64,000 nt of DNA, taken from contig NZ_QWDM01000007.1 in the NCBI RefSeq assembly GCF_003996965.1, forward strand, positions 1 through 64,000. Direction: 5' to 3'. Of the stretch, positions 34,619 to 43,673 are shown piece after piece. Source of the stretch: Flavobacterium cupreum (GTDB lineage Bacteria; Bacteroidota; Bacteroidia; Flavobacteriales; Flavobacteriaceae). Each line of letters begins with the position of its first letter. Position 1 is the first letter of the stretch. The notes beneath the pieces are model-generated. The model was not told the origin of the DNA and ran no database searches. It saw only the letters and a list, made by a program, of their open reading frames with translations. Position numbers and translations under genes: made by a program.

Positions 34619-36046
34619 TTAGCAATCAGCCATATTAACAGCAATTGCCAGACCTCCTTCGGAAGTTTCTTTATATTTGGAATTCATGTCTTTTGCGGTT
34701 TGCCACATGGTATCGATTACCTTGTCTAATGGCACTTTTGCATTTTTGGAATCCGTTTCCAATGCTAATTCGGCGGCATTTATGGCTTTTATGGCGCCCA
34801 TTGTATTTCTTTCGATGCATGGAATCTGAACCAGGCCGCCAATAGGATCGCAGGTTAAACCTAAATGATGCTCCATGGCAATTTCGGCAGCCATTAGCAC
34901 CTGGGCAGGAGATCCGCCCATTAATTCGCAAAGCGCTGCGGCAGCCATAGAAGACGAAACGCCAATTTCTGCCTGACAGCCACCCATTGCAGCCGAAATG
35001 GTAGACCCTTTTTTGAAGATACTTCCAATTTCTCCGGCAACCATCAGGAATTGTTTGATTTCTTTTTCTCCGGCATTATGGTTTTCTATAACGAGATAAT
35101 ACATCAGAACGGCTGGAATTACACCGGCACTTCCGTTGGTTGGTGCTGTTACCACACGGCCCAGGGAGGCATTTACTTCATTCACGGCAAGTGCAAAACA
35201 ACTTACCCATTTTAGGATCTGGCGAAATTTTACTTCGGTTTTTCGAATTTCTTCCAGCCAGGTCTGCGGGGAACTGTAGTTCGATAAACCAATTAAATTC
35301 TGGTGCATATCAAAAGCTCTTCTGCGTACATGTAAACCTCCCGGAAGAATTCCACCGGTATGGCAGCCGATGTACATGCATTCGAGCATCGTAGTCCAGA
35401 TACGCATTAATTCGGAGTGAATTTCGGCTTCCGGACGCATTGATTTTTCGTTTTCGTAAACAATCTCAGAAATCAGTTTGTTTTCGGAAATGGTATAGTT
35501 TAAAAGCTCAACTGCATTTTGAATCGGGAAGGGGAAGGCACATTTTATGACTTCTTTGATTTTTGCATTTTCACGTTCTTCTTTCACGACAAAACCTCCT
35601 CCAATAGAATAAAAAGTAGATTCGTATTCAGAGTCGTCTTCCTGATAAGCGGTAAATTTTAATCCGTTCGCATGGAAAGGAAGAAATTCTTTATTGAAAA
35701 CAATGTCCTGAAGAAAATAAAACGGAATTTTATAGGCATTCCCCAGAATGATTTCGTTTGTATCTTCGATAGTTTTAATGATTCCGGCAATATTATCAAC
35801 CGGAATATATTCGGGGTCCTGACCACTCAGGCCTAACATCACGGCCAAATCGGTCGCGTGGCCTTTACCGGTTAAAGAAAGTGACCCGTATAAATCGACT
35901 TTTACCCGTTTGATACGGTCTAAAATTGATTCGTTTTTTAACTCTTCTAAAAAACGTTCGGCTGCACGCCAGGGACCAAGTGTATGCGAGCTGGACGGCC
36001 CGACACCAATTTTAAGCATATCAAAAACAGAGATACATTCTTCCAT
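34619..36046 (-). CDS. sdaA: L-serine ammonia-lyase (iron-sulfur)
   Basis: This 475-residue enzyme deaminates serine to pyruvate with a [4Fe-4S] cluster. It is the single-chain form: an N-terminal beta domain ([24 protein letters not shown]) and a C-terminal alpha domain. The likely cluster cysteines are in [20 protein letters not shown] and [33 protein letters not shown] is also conserved. The length is close to the family's 455-460. It ends directly at a large repeat array whose units carry copies of its last codons. Upstream, CAAAGATA at 36066-36073 is a possible -7 box on its strand. It is monocistronic. Confidence 0.94.
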   Translation of the reverse strand: MEECISVFDMLKIGVGPSSSHTLGPWRAAERFLEELKNESILDRIKRVKVDLYGSLSLTGKGHATDLAVMLGLSGQDPEYIPVDNIAGIIKTIEDTNEIILGNAYKIPFYFLQDIVFNKEFLPFHANGLKFTAYQEDDSEYESTFYSIGGGFVVKEERENAKIKEVIKCAFPFPIQNAVELLNYTISENKLISEIVYENEKSMRPEAEIHSELMRIWTTMLECMYIGCHTGGILPGGLHVRRRAFDMHQNLIGLSNYSSPQTWLEEIRKTEVKFRQILKWVSCFALAVNEVNASLGRVVTAPTNGSAGVIPAVLMYYLVIENHNAGEKEIKQFLMVAGEIGSIFKKGSTISAAMGGCQAEIGVSSSMAAAALCELMGGSPAQVLMAAEIAMEHHLGLTCDPIGGLVQIPCIERNTMGAIKAINAAELALETDSKNAKVPLDKVIDTMWQTAKDMNSKYKETSEGGLAIAVNMADC

Positions 36047-36065
36047 TGTTCAATTTTTAGTAAGA

Positions 36066-36225
36066 CAAAGATAATTGAATAATGCAAAGAAGTTTAGTTA
36101 TGATTTGTTAATCTTGCGATTTTGTTAAAAAAGGTATTAAATTTTAATAATTTGACAACGAAATAATTTTAAAAGGTTAATATAGAACTTTCGTAAAGAG
36201 TTCGTGTTTTTTTTAGGTATTTTTG
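36066..36225. promoter_or_regulatory. Divergent promoter region between sdaA and the antiporter gene
   Basis: In the 313-bp gap, the minus strand has TATCTTTG (complement of 36066-36073) facing sdaA. The plus strand has TATTTTTG (36218-36225) facing the antiporter gene, about 130 bp before its ATG. Neither has a clear TTTG at 19-21 bp, so both are weak. Nothing else is recognised in 36047-36359. Confidence 0.35.
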
Positions 36226-36359
36226 TAATGAAGCAAATACTAAAGAATCTGATTTTTTTATCCCTTTTAAGAAAATCAGTACATTAAAACTTCAGTGGTT
36301 TCATTTTAATTACTGCGTCTTGCGAAATTAACCTGCGGCACCGAAGATAAAATTACATT

Positions 36360-38507
36360 ATGATAGAATTTTTTAAGAATTTTTTTCAGGAATTCGAGTT
36401 ACCATTAAGCAATCCGGTATTAATTTTTTCATTGATACTTTTTATTATTTTATTGTCCCCGATTTTATTAAAGAAAATAAACATTCCCGGTATTATCGGG
36501 CTGATTATTTCCGGAGTCATCATAGGGCCTCACGGGCTTAACATTCTGGCAAAAAACTCGGCCGTCGATTTATTTTCGACTATCGGACTTTTGTATATCA
36601 TGTTTATTGCCGGTCTGGAACTCGATATGAACGAATTTAAAGCCAACAGGAACAAAAGTTTGCTGTTTGGTTTGTTTACCTTTATTTTTCCGCTTTCGAT
36701 TGGTTTCCCGGTTTGTTTTTATTTACTGAATTACGATTTTAATGCGAGTTTTTTAACCGCGAGCATGTTTGCCACGCATACTCTCGTTGCTTATCCGATT
36801 GTGAGTAAGCTCGGAATTGCCAAAAATCAGGCTGTCGCCATAACGGTTGGGGGAACCATCCTTACCGATACTGCGGTTTTGATTATTCTGGCTGTCATCA
36901 TGGGAAGCAGTCAGGGAAACCTGAACCAGGCTTTCTGGATAAAATTAGGCGTTTCGCTGGCCATTTTCTCAGCGATTATGTTTTTGGTCATTCCACGAAT
37001 TGCCAAATGGTTCTTCAAAAAACTGGAAAGTGAAAAACACGCCCATTATATCTTTGTACTCTCTGTCGTTTTCTTCGCAGCCTTTTTGGCGGAAGTAGCA
37101 GGAGTAGAGCCGATTATTGGAGCTTTCGTTGCCGGTCTGGCTTTGAATCCTTTAATTCCGCATTCGTCTGCCCTGATGAACCGGATTGAGTTTATCGGAA
37201 ATTCATTATTTATTCCGTTCTTCCTGATCTCTGTTGGAATGCTGGTGGATATCAGTGTAATTTTAAGTGGACCGACAGCCTTGATTGTAGCCGGAACACT
37301 GAGTGTTGTCGCTATTTTCGGAAAATGGATTGCCGCTTTTTTTACACAGGTCGTTTTTAAATATACCAAAACCGAAAGACAGCTTATTTTCGGACTGAGC
37401 AGTGCACATGCCGCAGCAACCCTGGCGGTTATCCTGGTTGGATTTAAAGCTAAAATCCTCGATGAAAATATCCTGAACGGGACGATTATTCTAATTTTAA
37501 TTACCTGTATTGTAGCTTCTTTTGCTACTGAAAAAGCGGCTAAAAAAATTGCAATCTGCGAAGAAGAAGTTTCCCATGAAGATGCCAATAAAGATCAGAT
37601 CTTAGAAGAACACATCCTGATTCCGCTGGCTAAAACTTCGGCAACGGCGAGTCTGCTCGATTTTGCACTTTTAATAAAAGATAAGAAATCTGCCAATCCG
37701 GTGACGTTGTTAACGATCGTACCGAATAATGATCAGGCCGAAATTAATATTCTGAAATATAAAAAAGCAGTTGATAAGTTTGTTATTCAGGGTTCAGCCT
37801 CAGAAGTAAAAATCAATACCATTGCCCGAATTGACCATAATCCTGCAAGCGGAATTGCACGTACTTCAAAAGAAATTATGGCCGATATTGTCATTATAGG
37901 CTGGCCAAGAAAAACAGGTTTCCTGGATAAGATTTTTGGAGAAAACGTAGATTCAATCATTAACAATGTCGACAAAAGCCTCTTTATCTGCAGGTTTCAA
38001 AAAACATTTATAGAAGAAAAGAGACTGGTTTTTATTTGCCCGCCTTTTTCGGAAAGGGGAATAGGATTTCATCTTCTGCTTCAGAAAATTTGTCGCTTGT
38101 CCCAGGAATTAAGTGTTCCGATTGTGATTTATGCGGAATATAAAACGCATCAGGCGATTTCGCAGATTGCCACGAATCTGAGACTGAATGCGAAATTAGG
38201 TTTTAAAAGTATTCTGGACTGGGAAGATTTTGAAGCGATTTCAGACGAAATCACGCCAACGGATCTGATTGTATTTAATTTATCCCGTAAAGGTTCTGTT
38301 TCGTATCAGTCGATCTTTGATAAATTGCCTCAGAAATTCGAAAAATCATTTGATGATAATAACCTGATTTTGGTGTATCCACAGGATGACAGAAAAGAAA
38401 GTGCCATGGATGCGTACGAGGATTTTACGGCAACGCCGCTTACGAAAAGTATCGAAGCGATTGAACAGATTGGTAGAGGTTTGGGAAGTATTTTAAAAAA
38501 GAGCTAG
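36360..38507 (+). CDS. Cation:proton antiporter (CPA2) with C-terminal universal-stress domains
   Basis: The product has 715 residues. Residues 1-400 form about 12 membrane helices of the Na+(K+)/H+ exchanger fold. GLIISGVIIGPHGLNIL and LYIMFIAGLELDM are typical of the CPA2/KefB branch. The essential ion-binding aspartate is probably in TILTDTAVLIIL. The C-terminal half (about 410-700) has two alpha/beta units resembling universal-stress proteins (HILIPLAKTSATASLLDFALLI). It lacks the GxGxxG NAD-binding motif of Kef TrkA domains. It should exchange Na+ or K+ for protons at the inner membrane, perhaps regulated by nucleotide binding. It is followed at 10 bp by a DUF2625 gene. Confidence 0.88.
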   Translation: MIEFFKNFFQEFELPLSNPVLIFSLILFIILLSPILLKKINIPGIIGLIISGVIIGPHGLNILAKNSAVDLFSTIGLLYIMFIAGLELDMNEFKANRNKSLLFGLFTFIFPLSIGFPVCFYLLNYDFNASFLTASMFATHTLVAYPIVSKLGIAKNQAVAITVGGTILTDTAVLIILAVIMGSSQGNLNQAFWIKLGVSLAIFSAIMFLVIPRIAKWFFKKLESEKHAHYIFVLSVVFFAAFLAEVAGVEPIIGAFVAGLALNPLIPHSSALMNRIEFIGNSLFIPFFLISVGMLVDISVILSGPTALIVAGTLSVVAIFGKWIAAFFTQVVFKYTKTERQLIFGLSSAHAAATLAVILVGFKAKILDENILNGTIILILITCIVASFATEKAAKKIAICEEEVSHEDANKDQILEEHILIPLAKTSATASLLDFALLIKDKKSANPVTLLTIVPNNDQAEINILKYKKAVDKFVIQGSASEVKINTIARIDHNPASGIARTSKEIMADIVIIGWPRKTGFLDKIFGENVDSIINNVDKSLFICRFQKTFIEEKRLVFICPPFSERGIGFHLLLQKICRLSQELSVPIVIYAEYKTHQAISQIATNLRLNAKLGFKSILDWEDFEAISDEITPTDLIVFNLSRKGSVSYQSIFDKLPQKFEKSFDDNNLILVYPQDDRKESAMDAYEDFTATPLTKSIEAIEQIGRGLGSILKKS

Positions 38508-38517
38508 AATAATTGGT

Positions 38518-39261
38518 ATGGCAAGGAATTTTTTTATCATAATAGTGATGTCTGTAACGCTAATGACATCAGCACAAAATAAAATGAAACAGGCTGACGA
38601 ACTTATAGATAAAACGGATCCGGGATGGACTGTGGTAGAAGGCTGGATTAAAAAGGCGAAAAACAAAGTTGAGATTCTGCCGACAGAGCCATCGAAAGCA
38701 AAAGAAGCTTTGTATCATACTCAGGTTACCACCCATTCCGCCATGGGAGCAATTGTTTTTATGACCGGCGGACTTCTGATTGATGATGGCTGGATAAGAA
38801 TTTTAGGTTCCGGAAATATAAAATTTAACAGAACGCTGCCGGACTGGAATAAAGGAAAATCATTTAAGGAATTTGGTGAAACGCCTGCATTCTTATTAAT
38901 TGCAGATGATGCCATCGGAGGTTTCTATCTTATGAACGGCGGCGCGTTGGGCATTGATGTGGGGATGATTTATTATTTTTCACCTGACAGTCTGGAATTT
39001 GAACCACTTGAAATCAATTATTCGGAATTCCTGCAGTTTTGTTTTAATAACGATTTGGACAAATTTTATGAAGGAAGCAGATGGAAGGGGTGGAGAGCAG
39101 AAGTTTCGAAATTAAAAGGTGATGAAGTTTTTAATTTTTATCCTTTTCTGTGGAGTAAGGAAGGAAGCGATATCGAAAAAAATGCAAGAAAAATTATTCC
39201 CGTTCAAGAACAGTATAGCCTAAACCTGGATTTAAGAAAACAAATGGGTTTTGATAAATAA
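38518..39261 (+). CDS. Exported DUF2625-family protein
   Basis: The product has 247 residues with a signal peptide (MARNFFIIIVMSVTLMTSAQ). The mature part fits the DUF2625 family: KTDPGWTVVEGWIKKAKNKVEILP, TTHSAMGAIVFMTGGLLIDDGWIRILG and FLLIADDAIGGFYLMNGGALG. The function of this family is unknown. The E. coli relative is cytosolic, so the signal peptide here, if real, would be unusual and would place the protein in the periplasm. The 10-bp spacing from the antiporter gene suggests co-transcription. The gene ends 35 bp before the next start. No catalytic residues are established, so I assign no reaction. Confidence 0.8.
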   Translation: MARNFFIIIVMSVTLMTSAQNKMKQADELIDKTDPGWTVVEGWIKKAKNKVEILPTEPSKAKEALYHTQVTTHSAMGAIVFMTGGLLIDDGWIRILGSGNIKFNRTLPDWNKGKSFKEFGETPAFLLIADDAIGGFYLMNGGALGIDVGMIYYFSPDSLEFEPLEINYSEFLQFCFNNDLDKFYEGSRWKGWRAEVSKLKGDEVFNFYPFLWSKEGSDIEKNARKIIPVQEQYSLNLDLRKQMGFDK

Positions 39262-39296
39262 AACAGGCTTTGATCGTAATTTTAAAAAGCATAAAA

Positions 39297-39659
39297 ATGG
39301 AGCATCAAATCAAATCAATCCGGCCTTTTATTGGTGCTAAGGATTTCGAAGTATCAAGACGTTTTTACCGTGATCTTGGATTTGAAGAAACGGTTTTAGA
39401 AGCTAATTTTTCCGTTTTTAAAAGTGATGCAATTGCCTTTTATCTTCAGGATTACTACGCAAAAGAGTGGATAGAAAATACCATGGTTTTTCTTGAAGTC
39501 GATGATGTGGATCGTTATTACCAGAAATTGCTGGCACTCAACGTAACGGAAAAATATGGTGTAAAATTAACTCCAATACGTCATATGGATTGGGGAAGCG
39601 AATGTTTTTTGCACGATCCGTCGGGTGTTTTATGGCACTTTGGGAAGTTTAGTGAATAG
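39297..39659 (+). CDS. Glyoxalase / bleomycin-resistance-fold protein
   Basis: The product has 120 residues from ATG 39297 (MEHQIKSIRPFIGAKDF); the frame is open nine codons further. It is a single betaalphabetabetabeta-type VOC module: SIRPFIGAKDFEVSRRFYRDLGFEE, then VFLEVDDVDRYYQKL, and ECFLHDPSGVLWHFG at the end. The last motif holds a metal-type His in this superfamily. Substrate is unknown; members include glyoxalase I, fosfomycin- and bleomycin-resistance proteins and isomerases, which cannot be separated by sight. It follows the DUF2625 gene on the plus strand and is followed by repeat DNA. Confidence 0.8.
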   Translation: MEHQIKSIRPFIGAKDFEVSRRFYRDLGFEETVLEANFSVFKSDAIAFYLQDYYAKEWIENTMVFLEVDDVDRYYQKLLALNVTEKYGVKLTPIRHMDWGSECFLHDPSGVLWHFGKFSE

Positions 39660-39660
39660 T

Positions 39661-39770
39661 TTTTTGCCACGAATTTCACGAATTGGCACGAATTTTTAGC
39701 AATTTTAAATATCTGATTCATGAAATTGCTTCACCTGTTCGCTGTCGCTCGGGTTGTGGCAAAGAAAACA
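39661..39770. repeat. Dispersed repeat (gtggcaa family, with 'cgctgtcgctcggg')
   Basis: TTTTTTGCCACGAATTTCACGAATTGG...GGTTGTGGCAAAG is a shorter copy of the type A repeat. The internal TTCGCTGTCGCTCGGG is nearly the same as TTCGCTATCGCTCGGG at 16591. Confidence 0.7.
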
Positions 39771-39779
39771 TTAAGTAAA

Positions 39780-40460
39780 TCAGATCCTAAAATCTGCCAA
39801 ATGAATGGTATTTCTTTCTCTCTGATACCAGTCGTTATACACTAATTCCAGGTTTTCACCCGTAAATTCGCCAAAATCAAAATCACGGAATTTTTCCACA
39901 ATCTGCATCAATTCCTCCGGATGCTGCAGTTCTTCCTGAAAACGCATGACGGTAGCATGTGCAGTTGAAATGGTATAACGGCTGTCTATAGTTTGCTGCA
40001 AGTCCGAATTTTTAAAATCATCACGCAGTTTCTCACGAAGGTTATTGAGTGATTCATCCGTTGGGAAACCCTGAATCATCAAGGCAGAAGGAGAAGCCGT
40101 AACGCCTTTGAATTTAATTGTAATACCATCCAGATCCACCAGGCTTTTACAAATAACCCCGATGTAGTCGTTAGGTGAAATCTGATCTAAACGGAATTCC
40201 TCCGAACACGAAATAATCGACATGACCGTGATATGAATATCGGAATCGGGATAATAATATTGTGCGGGTTCTACTTCTTTTAAAGCGGCTAAAAACAACT
40301 GAATATTGGTCTTTACGGTTTCGTTTGGACGAATGAGCACTGTTATTCCAAATCGCGAATCTGTTTCACTATTGAGCTGTGGATCTAAAATGTAATTTCC
40401 GGACCGAATAGCTTCGGAAGATTTTTTATAGAGCTGATTATAATGTTCGGTCAGATTCAT
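39780..40460 (-). CDS. 2H phosphoesterase-superfamily protein
   Basis: This 226-residue protein has two HxT motifs, DIHITVMSI (about 80-88) and TAHATVMRF (about 165-173), which are the catalytic pairs of the 2H (LigT/cyclic phosphodiesterase) superfamily. Members hydrolyse cyclic nucleotide phosphates or ligate RNA ends. The pair spacing of about 85 residues fits. The surrounding sequence (RFGITVLIRPNETVKTNIQLFLAALKEVEP) is typical of the group near RNA 2',3'-cyclic phosphodiesterases. The actual substrate cannot be told. It ends the minus-strand pair with a DUF1801 gene (4 bp gap), so the two are co-transcribed. Confidence 0.8.
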   Translation of the reverse strand: MNLTEHYNQLYKKSSEAIRSGNYILDPQLNSETDSRFGITVLIRPNETVKTNIQLFLAALKEVEPAQYYYPDSDIHITVMSIISCSEEFRLDQISPNDYIGVICKSLVDLDGITIKFKGVTASPSALMIQGFPTDESLNNLREKLRDDFKNSDLQQTIDSRYTISTAHATVMRFQEELQHPEELMQIVEKFRDFDFGEFTGENLELVYNDWYQRERNTIHLADFRI

Positions 40461-40464
40461 TCGG

Positions 40465-40833
40465 CTATTTGTTTTTTGCTTTTTCCAGATTTTCCTTTAC
40501 CCTGAATTTTACAATTTTGGTAATTAAGGCAAATGGCATTGCTTCATTTAAAGGAAATTGTACAGAACCTTTTCCTGATTTGTATTTTGAAAGTTCTTCC
40601 TTAAAATTTTCATGACCAGTAGGTAAAGCATACAGGCCGATGTGTTTTTTGAAAGCCGCAAAATAGACTACAATTCCGTTTTGCTCAAAAGCCGGCATCG
40701 CGTAACTGATTTTTTCTTTGGCATCCGGAGCAGCTTTCTGAATCGTCACGCGGATTTTTTCCAGAATTTCCTGTACTTCAGTTGGAAAACCGCCAATGTA
40801 TTCGTCTATATTTTCGGGTTTTTTGGTATCCAT
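40465..40833 (-). CDS. DUF1801 / YdhG-type protein (copy 1)
   Basis: This 122-residue single-domain protein has the DUF1801 pattern: IDEYIGGFPTEVQEILEKIRVTI, EKISYAMPAF, VYFAAFKKHIGLY, and KSGKGSVQFPLNEAMP. Bacillus Fra/YdhG, an iron-binding frataxin homologue, is the best-studied relative, but most members are uncharacterised. No obvious iron-ligand cluster is seen. It is encoded 4 bp upstream of the 2H phosphoesterase gene, and a second DUF1801 protein lies at 46477-46899. A fold assignment is sure; a biochemical role is not. Confidence 0.85.
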   Translation of the reverse strand: MDTKKPENIDEYIGGFPTEVQEILEKIRVTIQKAAPDAKEKISYAMPAFEQNGIVVYFAAFKKHIGLYALPTGHENFKEELSKYKSGKGSVQFPLNEAMPFALITKIVKFRVKENLEKAKNK

Positions 40834-40849
40834 TTTTGGTTGTTTTCGT

Positions 40850-40945
40850 TTCAGGTTTGAAGTTTGAAGTTTCAGGTTTCAAGTTTCAGGTTTCAGGTTG
40901 TCTACAGAACCTGAGACTGAGACTGCCACTGCCACTGCGACTTCT
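40850..40945. repeat. Dispersed 'actgagactg' repeat, copy 2
   Basis: TTTCAGGTTTGAAGTTTGAAG units pass into CCTGAGACTGAGACTGCCAC and GCCACTGCGAC. It is related to 22314-22400, 41459-41520 and 46918-47125. Confidence 0.65.
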
Positions 40946-40949
40946 TCAC

Positions 40950-41417
40950 TTACGCCAGCCCTTTCGGGAATCTGTCTAATACCAGATTAAGCTGAATATG
41001 ATGTTCTAAATAGGCTTTTGCGCCGGCTAAAACCAACGTAAAACCTTCAGTTGAATTTCTGACCTGATCAATTATTTTATCGGAATCTCCTTTTAAACCG
41101 GAATTGGTGATGCTTACAAAAGTTTCATTTTCATCTAAAGGAGTAAAAACCCATTCCACTAAAGTGATTTCATCCGGATTACCCCATTCGATTACAATCT
41201 TCTGGTTTTCCTTTATGACTTTCGTCAGGACCGTCAGCGAAAAGCCATACATTTCCCAGGTCCATTCCGTAGACTGGTCTTCTTCTAATTTTCCCGAACC
41301 TTTGGTAAACCAAAATTTACTGGTGATTTCGGGATTTATAAAAGCCTGAAAAACTTCTGAAACAGGTTTTCTGATCAGCATTTCGGCTTTTGCGAATTTG
41401 TTGTTCTCTGTTTTCAT
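40950..41417 (-). CDS. SRPBCC / AHSA1-type protein
   Basis: This 155-residue START-like domain is of the AHSA1 (activator of Hsp90 ATPase homologue 1) type. KAEMLIRKPVSEVFQAFINPEITSKFW is the usual start, and a WTWEMYGFSLTVLTKVIKENQKIVIEW middle and EGFTLVLAGAKAYLEHHIQLNLVLD end complete the fold. These bind hydrophobic ligands in a deep cavity; bacterial members have no single established role. It is flanked on both sides by repeats of the same family. Another AHSA1-type protein is encoded at 49566-50039, which is not closely similar. Confidence 0.85.
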   Translation of the reverse strand: MKTENNKFAKAEMLIRKPVSEVFQAFINPEITSKFWFTKGSGKLEEDQSTEWTWEMYGFSLTVLTKVIKENQKIVIEWGNPDEITLVEWVFTPLDENETFVSITNSGLKGDSDKIIDQVRNSTEGFTLVLAGAKAYLEHHIQLNLVLDRFPKGLA

Positions 41418-41458
41418 AGTTGGTAATTTGTAAAATGTCTGTTGTGAAAAAGTAAAAA

Positions 41459-41520
41459 GTAAAAGTCAACTCTGAGAACTGAGACTGCGACTGAGACTGA
41501 GAACTGAGACTGCGACTTTT
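41459..41520. repeat. Dispersed 'actgagactg' repeat, copy 3
   Basis: GAGAACTGAGACTGCGACTGAGACTGAGAACTGAGACTGCGAC is built of the same units as 22314-22400 and 46918-47125. Confidence 0.7.
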
Positions 41521-41544
41521 TACCAAACCTCTAATTTATGAAAT

Positions 41545-42051
41545 TTATACTTTGTTTTTCAACAGACATCCAATTATCAAAAGCAAAAATGAAATTACAG
41601 CAACAATTGTTCTGATCAGGTGCAGCGTATTCCACTTTGCTTCAAATTTTTCCCTTAACACGTTTGCGTCTTCAAGGGAAATAGTAAGTAAATCAGTTTT
41701 ATTGAGCATTTCATTTAGGGGAACGTTTCCCATGATGGTCAACAGAAAAACACCAATGAAATAAATTACTGCAGCGCTTAGGAAGAGCCAGAAAAGTACA
41801 GTGTTTGATTTGTGAAAATAGGCTGTCGCAAAAGAGAAAAACATTGCTCCAAAAATAACCAGAAAAAATAACGGATTTAAAATCGTGCGATTCATCTCCT
41901 GAAATGCCCTGAGATAACTGAGTGTATAGAGTCGGCCAATTCCGGGTGTTATGGCATTACTCCAGGTAAAAAAGACACCAGCTAAAAGTCCTGTAAATAA
42001 AGTGGCAAGCAACAGTGTAATTGTTTTATTGTCAGTGATTAAACTTTCCAT
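41545..42051 (-). CDS. DUF1772-family membrane protein
   Basis: This 168-residue protein has four membrane helices (about 12-32, 58-78, 84-105 and 143-162). ATLFTGLLAGVFFTWSNAITPG at the start and IMGNVPLNEMLN before the last loop are typical of the DUF1772 group, related to anthrone-oxygenase-like proteins. Whether bacterial members are enzymes is not established; no cofactor site is obvious. The gene is monocistronic between an AHSA1 gene and a porin-like gene. It may take part in hydrophobic-compound metabolism together with its SRPBCC neighbour, but this is a guess from context. Confidence 0.8.
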   Translation of the reverse strand: MESLITDNKTITLLLATLFTGLLAGVFFTWSNAITPGIGRLYTLSYLRAFQEMNRTILNPLFFLVIFGAMFFSFATAYFHKSNTVLFWLFLSAAVIYFIGVFLLTIMGNVPLNEMLNKTDLLTISLEDANVLREKFEAKWNTLHLIRTIVAVISFLLLIIGCLLKNKV

Positions 42052-42207
42052 GGTTTTATTGTTTTGGTTAACAATGTAAAATTAGGAATAATAATTTAGT
42101 CGCTATTGGTCTGAAAGGAAATAGGATTTGTGTGAGAGGAATTTTTTGAAACTTATGGGATTGTGAATTGTGGGAGGTGAAATGTGAAAGTTAGTTTTTC
42201 AATTCTG

Positions 42208-42257
42208 ACAAAGGAGAATCGTCTTCAAGTGATCAGTTCTTATGAATTCTCCTTTGT
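42208..42257. repeat. 12-bp perfect inverted repeat with 26-bp loop
   Basis: ACAAAGGAGAAT (42208-42219) and ATTCTCCTTTGT (42246-42257) are exact complements. It lies between the DUF1772 and porin-like genes, 59 bp after the latter's stop. It could be an unusual terminator or a small mobile remnant. Confidence 0.55.
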
Positions 42258-42315
42258 AAGAAATTAATTTTTTAATCCTGTATTTTGAAAATTATACCTT
42301 CATGGATAAAGAAAT

Positions 42316-42987
42316 CTAATTAAAGTTGTATCCAATAATCAAATTTAGAGCATTGGTTTTAATATTGTTTAGATAAGTAACTTCAGTTTTAGCCATATTT
42401 GCCAATCCGAGATTTTCTCTTATTTCGATGTAAATCTGATTATTATCACTTAATTTAAACTCTTTTCCAATTCCTGCTACTATACCGTAGTCCAGCGATT
42501 TTCTGTATTTTGTATCGTCTGTATCATCAGAATTCATACCTGGAAGGCTTAAATCTGTACTTGTTCCGGATTTAAGTAAATAACCTAAAAAAGGCCCTCC
42601 ATTTATATAAAAACTTTTACTTCTGGTGAAATTATATTTCAATAAAATAGGTAGCATGATATAATTTTGGTAAGTTGTGTTTTTGAAATGATAAACACCA
42701 TAAAACATATTCGGATTGTCTAATATTTCGATTACCTCTTTTGAAACCTGAGTTTTTCTTTCGTAATTAAGGTCTGCTTTTAGCGAAAGATTGTCTTTGA
42801 TTTTGTACTGAAACGATACGCCAAATAAATAGGAAAATCCGGGAGTGTCATCGGAATATGAATCATTACCCCTTAAGCTGGAGTAGTTTAGTCCTCCCTG
42901 TAGACCAAATTTGATTTTCGAATCCTGAGCGGCTGCTTTAAAGGTGATAAGAGCAATTGCAAAAAATAAAAAAGTAATTTTCCTCAT
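42316..42987 (-). CDS. Outer-membrane beta-barrel protein (PorT-like)
   Basis: The product has 223 residues with a signal peptide (MRKITFLFFAIALITFKAAAQ). The mature part is a small beta barrel of eight to ten amphipathic strands (KIKFGLQGGLNYSSLRG, FSYLFGVSFQYKIKDNLSLKADLNYE, and the final NALNLIIGYNFN with a C-terminal aromatic). It matches the outer membrane beta-barrel (PorT) family common in Bacteroidota. PorT itself is part of type IX secretion, but most paralogues are not; this one is at no T9SS locus. No partner gene is adjacent. The location in the outer membrane is fairly sure; function is unknown. Confidence 0.85.
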   Translation of the reverse strand: MRKITFLFFAIALITFKAAAQDSKIKFGLQGGLNYSSLRGNDSYSDDTPGFSYLFGVSFQYKIKDNLSLKADLNYERKTQVSKEVIEILDNPNMFYGVYHFKNTTYQNYIMLPILLKYNFTRSKSFYINGGPFLGYLLKSGTSTDLSLPGMNSDDTDDTKYRKSLDYGIVAGIGKEFKLSDNNQIYIEIRENLGLANMAKTEVTYLNNIKTNALNLIIGYNFN

Positions 42988-43055
42988 GTTTTTTTAGTTT
43001 GTATATTTTGATTTCGTCGGCGAATATATACAATTACTTTATAATAGTACCATTA

Positions 43056-43637
43056 TTATACTTTCTCTTTATCAATCCATTTTCCAACCGTTGGGGCAAC
43101 GTAATGCTTCATCTTATCCAATAAATCATCAATATTGTCACTTACCAGAAGCATCTCTTTATTAACGCTTTTCAAAAAGCCTTTATCGACCATGGTCTGG
43201 GTCAGTTCTAGTAAAGAATCATAAAAACCATTGATGTTTAAAATCGCAATCGGTTTTTTGTGCAAGCCTAATTGTGCCCATGTCAGCATTTCAAACAGTT
43301 CTTCGAGCGTACCGAAACCACCCGGGAGCGCAATTACGCCATCGCATAAATCACTCATTTTGGTTTTTCTTTCGTGCATGCTTTCGACCAGGATTAATTC
43401 GGTCAGGCCCTGATGTGCAATTTCTTTGGAACGCAGGAAATCGGGTAAAACACCAATTGCTTTTCCGCCTTCATTTAGGATTCCGTCTGCTACGGCACCC
43501 ATTAAACCCACGTTTGCTCCGCCATACACTAATTCTATATTGTGTTGGGCTAATGTTTTTCCCAGAAGGGTCGCTTGTTCTTTATATATTTCTTCCGTTC
43601 CAAAACTGGAACCGCAGAAAACAGTGATTCTTTTCAT
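43056..43637 (-). CDS. LOG-family nucleotide phosphoribohydrolase
   Basis: This 193-residue Rossmann-fold protein has the LOG signature PGGFGTLEELFEMLTW (about 106-121), with GGANVGLMGAVADG and SMHERKTKM before it. LOG proteins cleave cytokinin riboside 5'-monophosphates or AMP-like nucleotides to base and ribose phosphate. In bacteria they act mostly as general nucleotide hydrolases. All catalytic residues, including the Glu and Arg in the motif, appear present. The length is typical (about 190). It is one of a row of small unlinked enzymes on the minus strand. Confidence 0.9.
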   Translation of the reverse strand: MKRITVFCGSSFGTEEIYKEQATLLGKTLAQHNIELVYGGANVGLMGAVADGILNEGGKAIGVLPDFLRSKEIAHQGLTELILVESMHERKTKMSDLCDGVIALPGGFGTLEELFEMLTWAQLGLHKKPIAILNINGFYDSLLELTQTMVDKGFLKSVNKEMLLVSDNIDDLLDKMKHYVAPTVGKWIDKEKV

Positions 43638-43673
43638 GCTGTTTTTTGTTTTTTATTCTTACTTTTTTTATTC

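Noticed and set aside
42316..42987. PorT of the type IX secretion system
   Set aside because: Only the general beta-barrel family can be claimed. No other T9SS gene is near and the fold has many paralogues.
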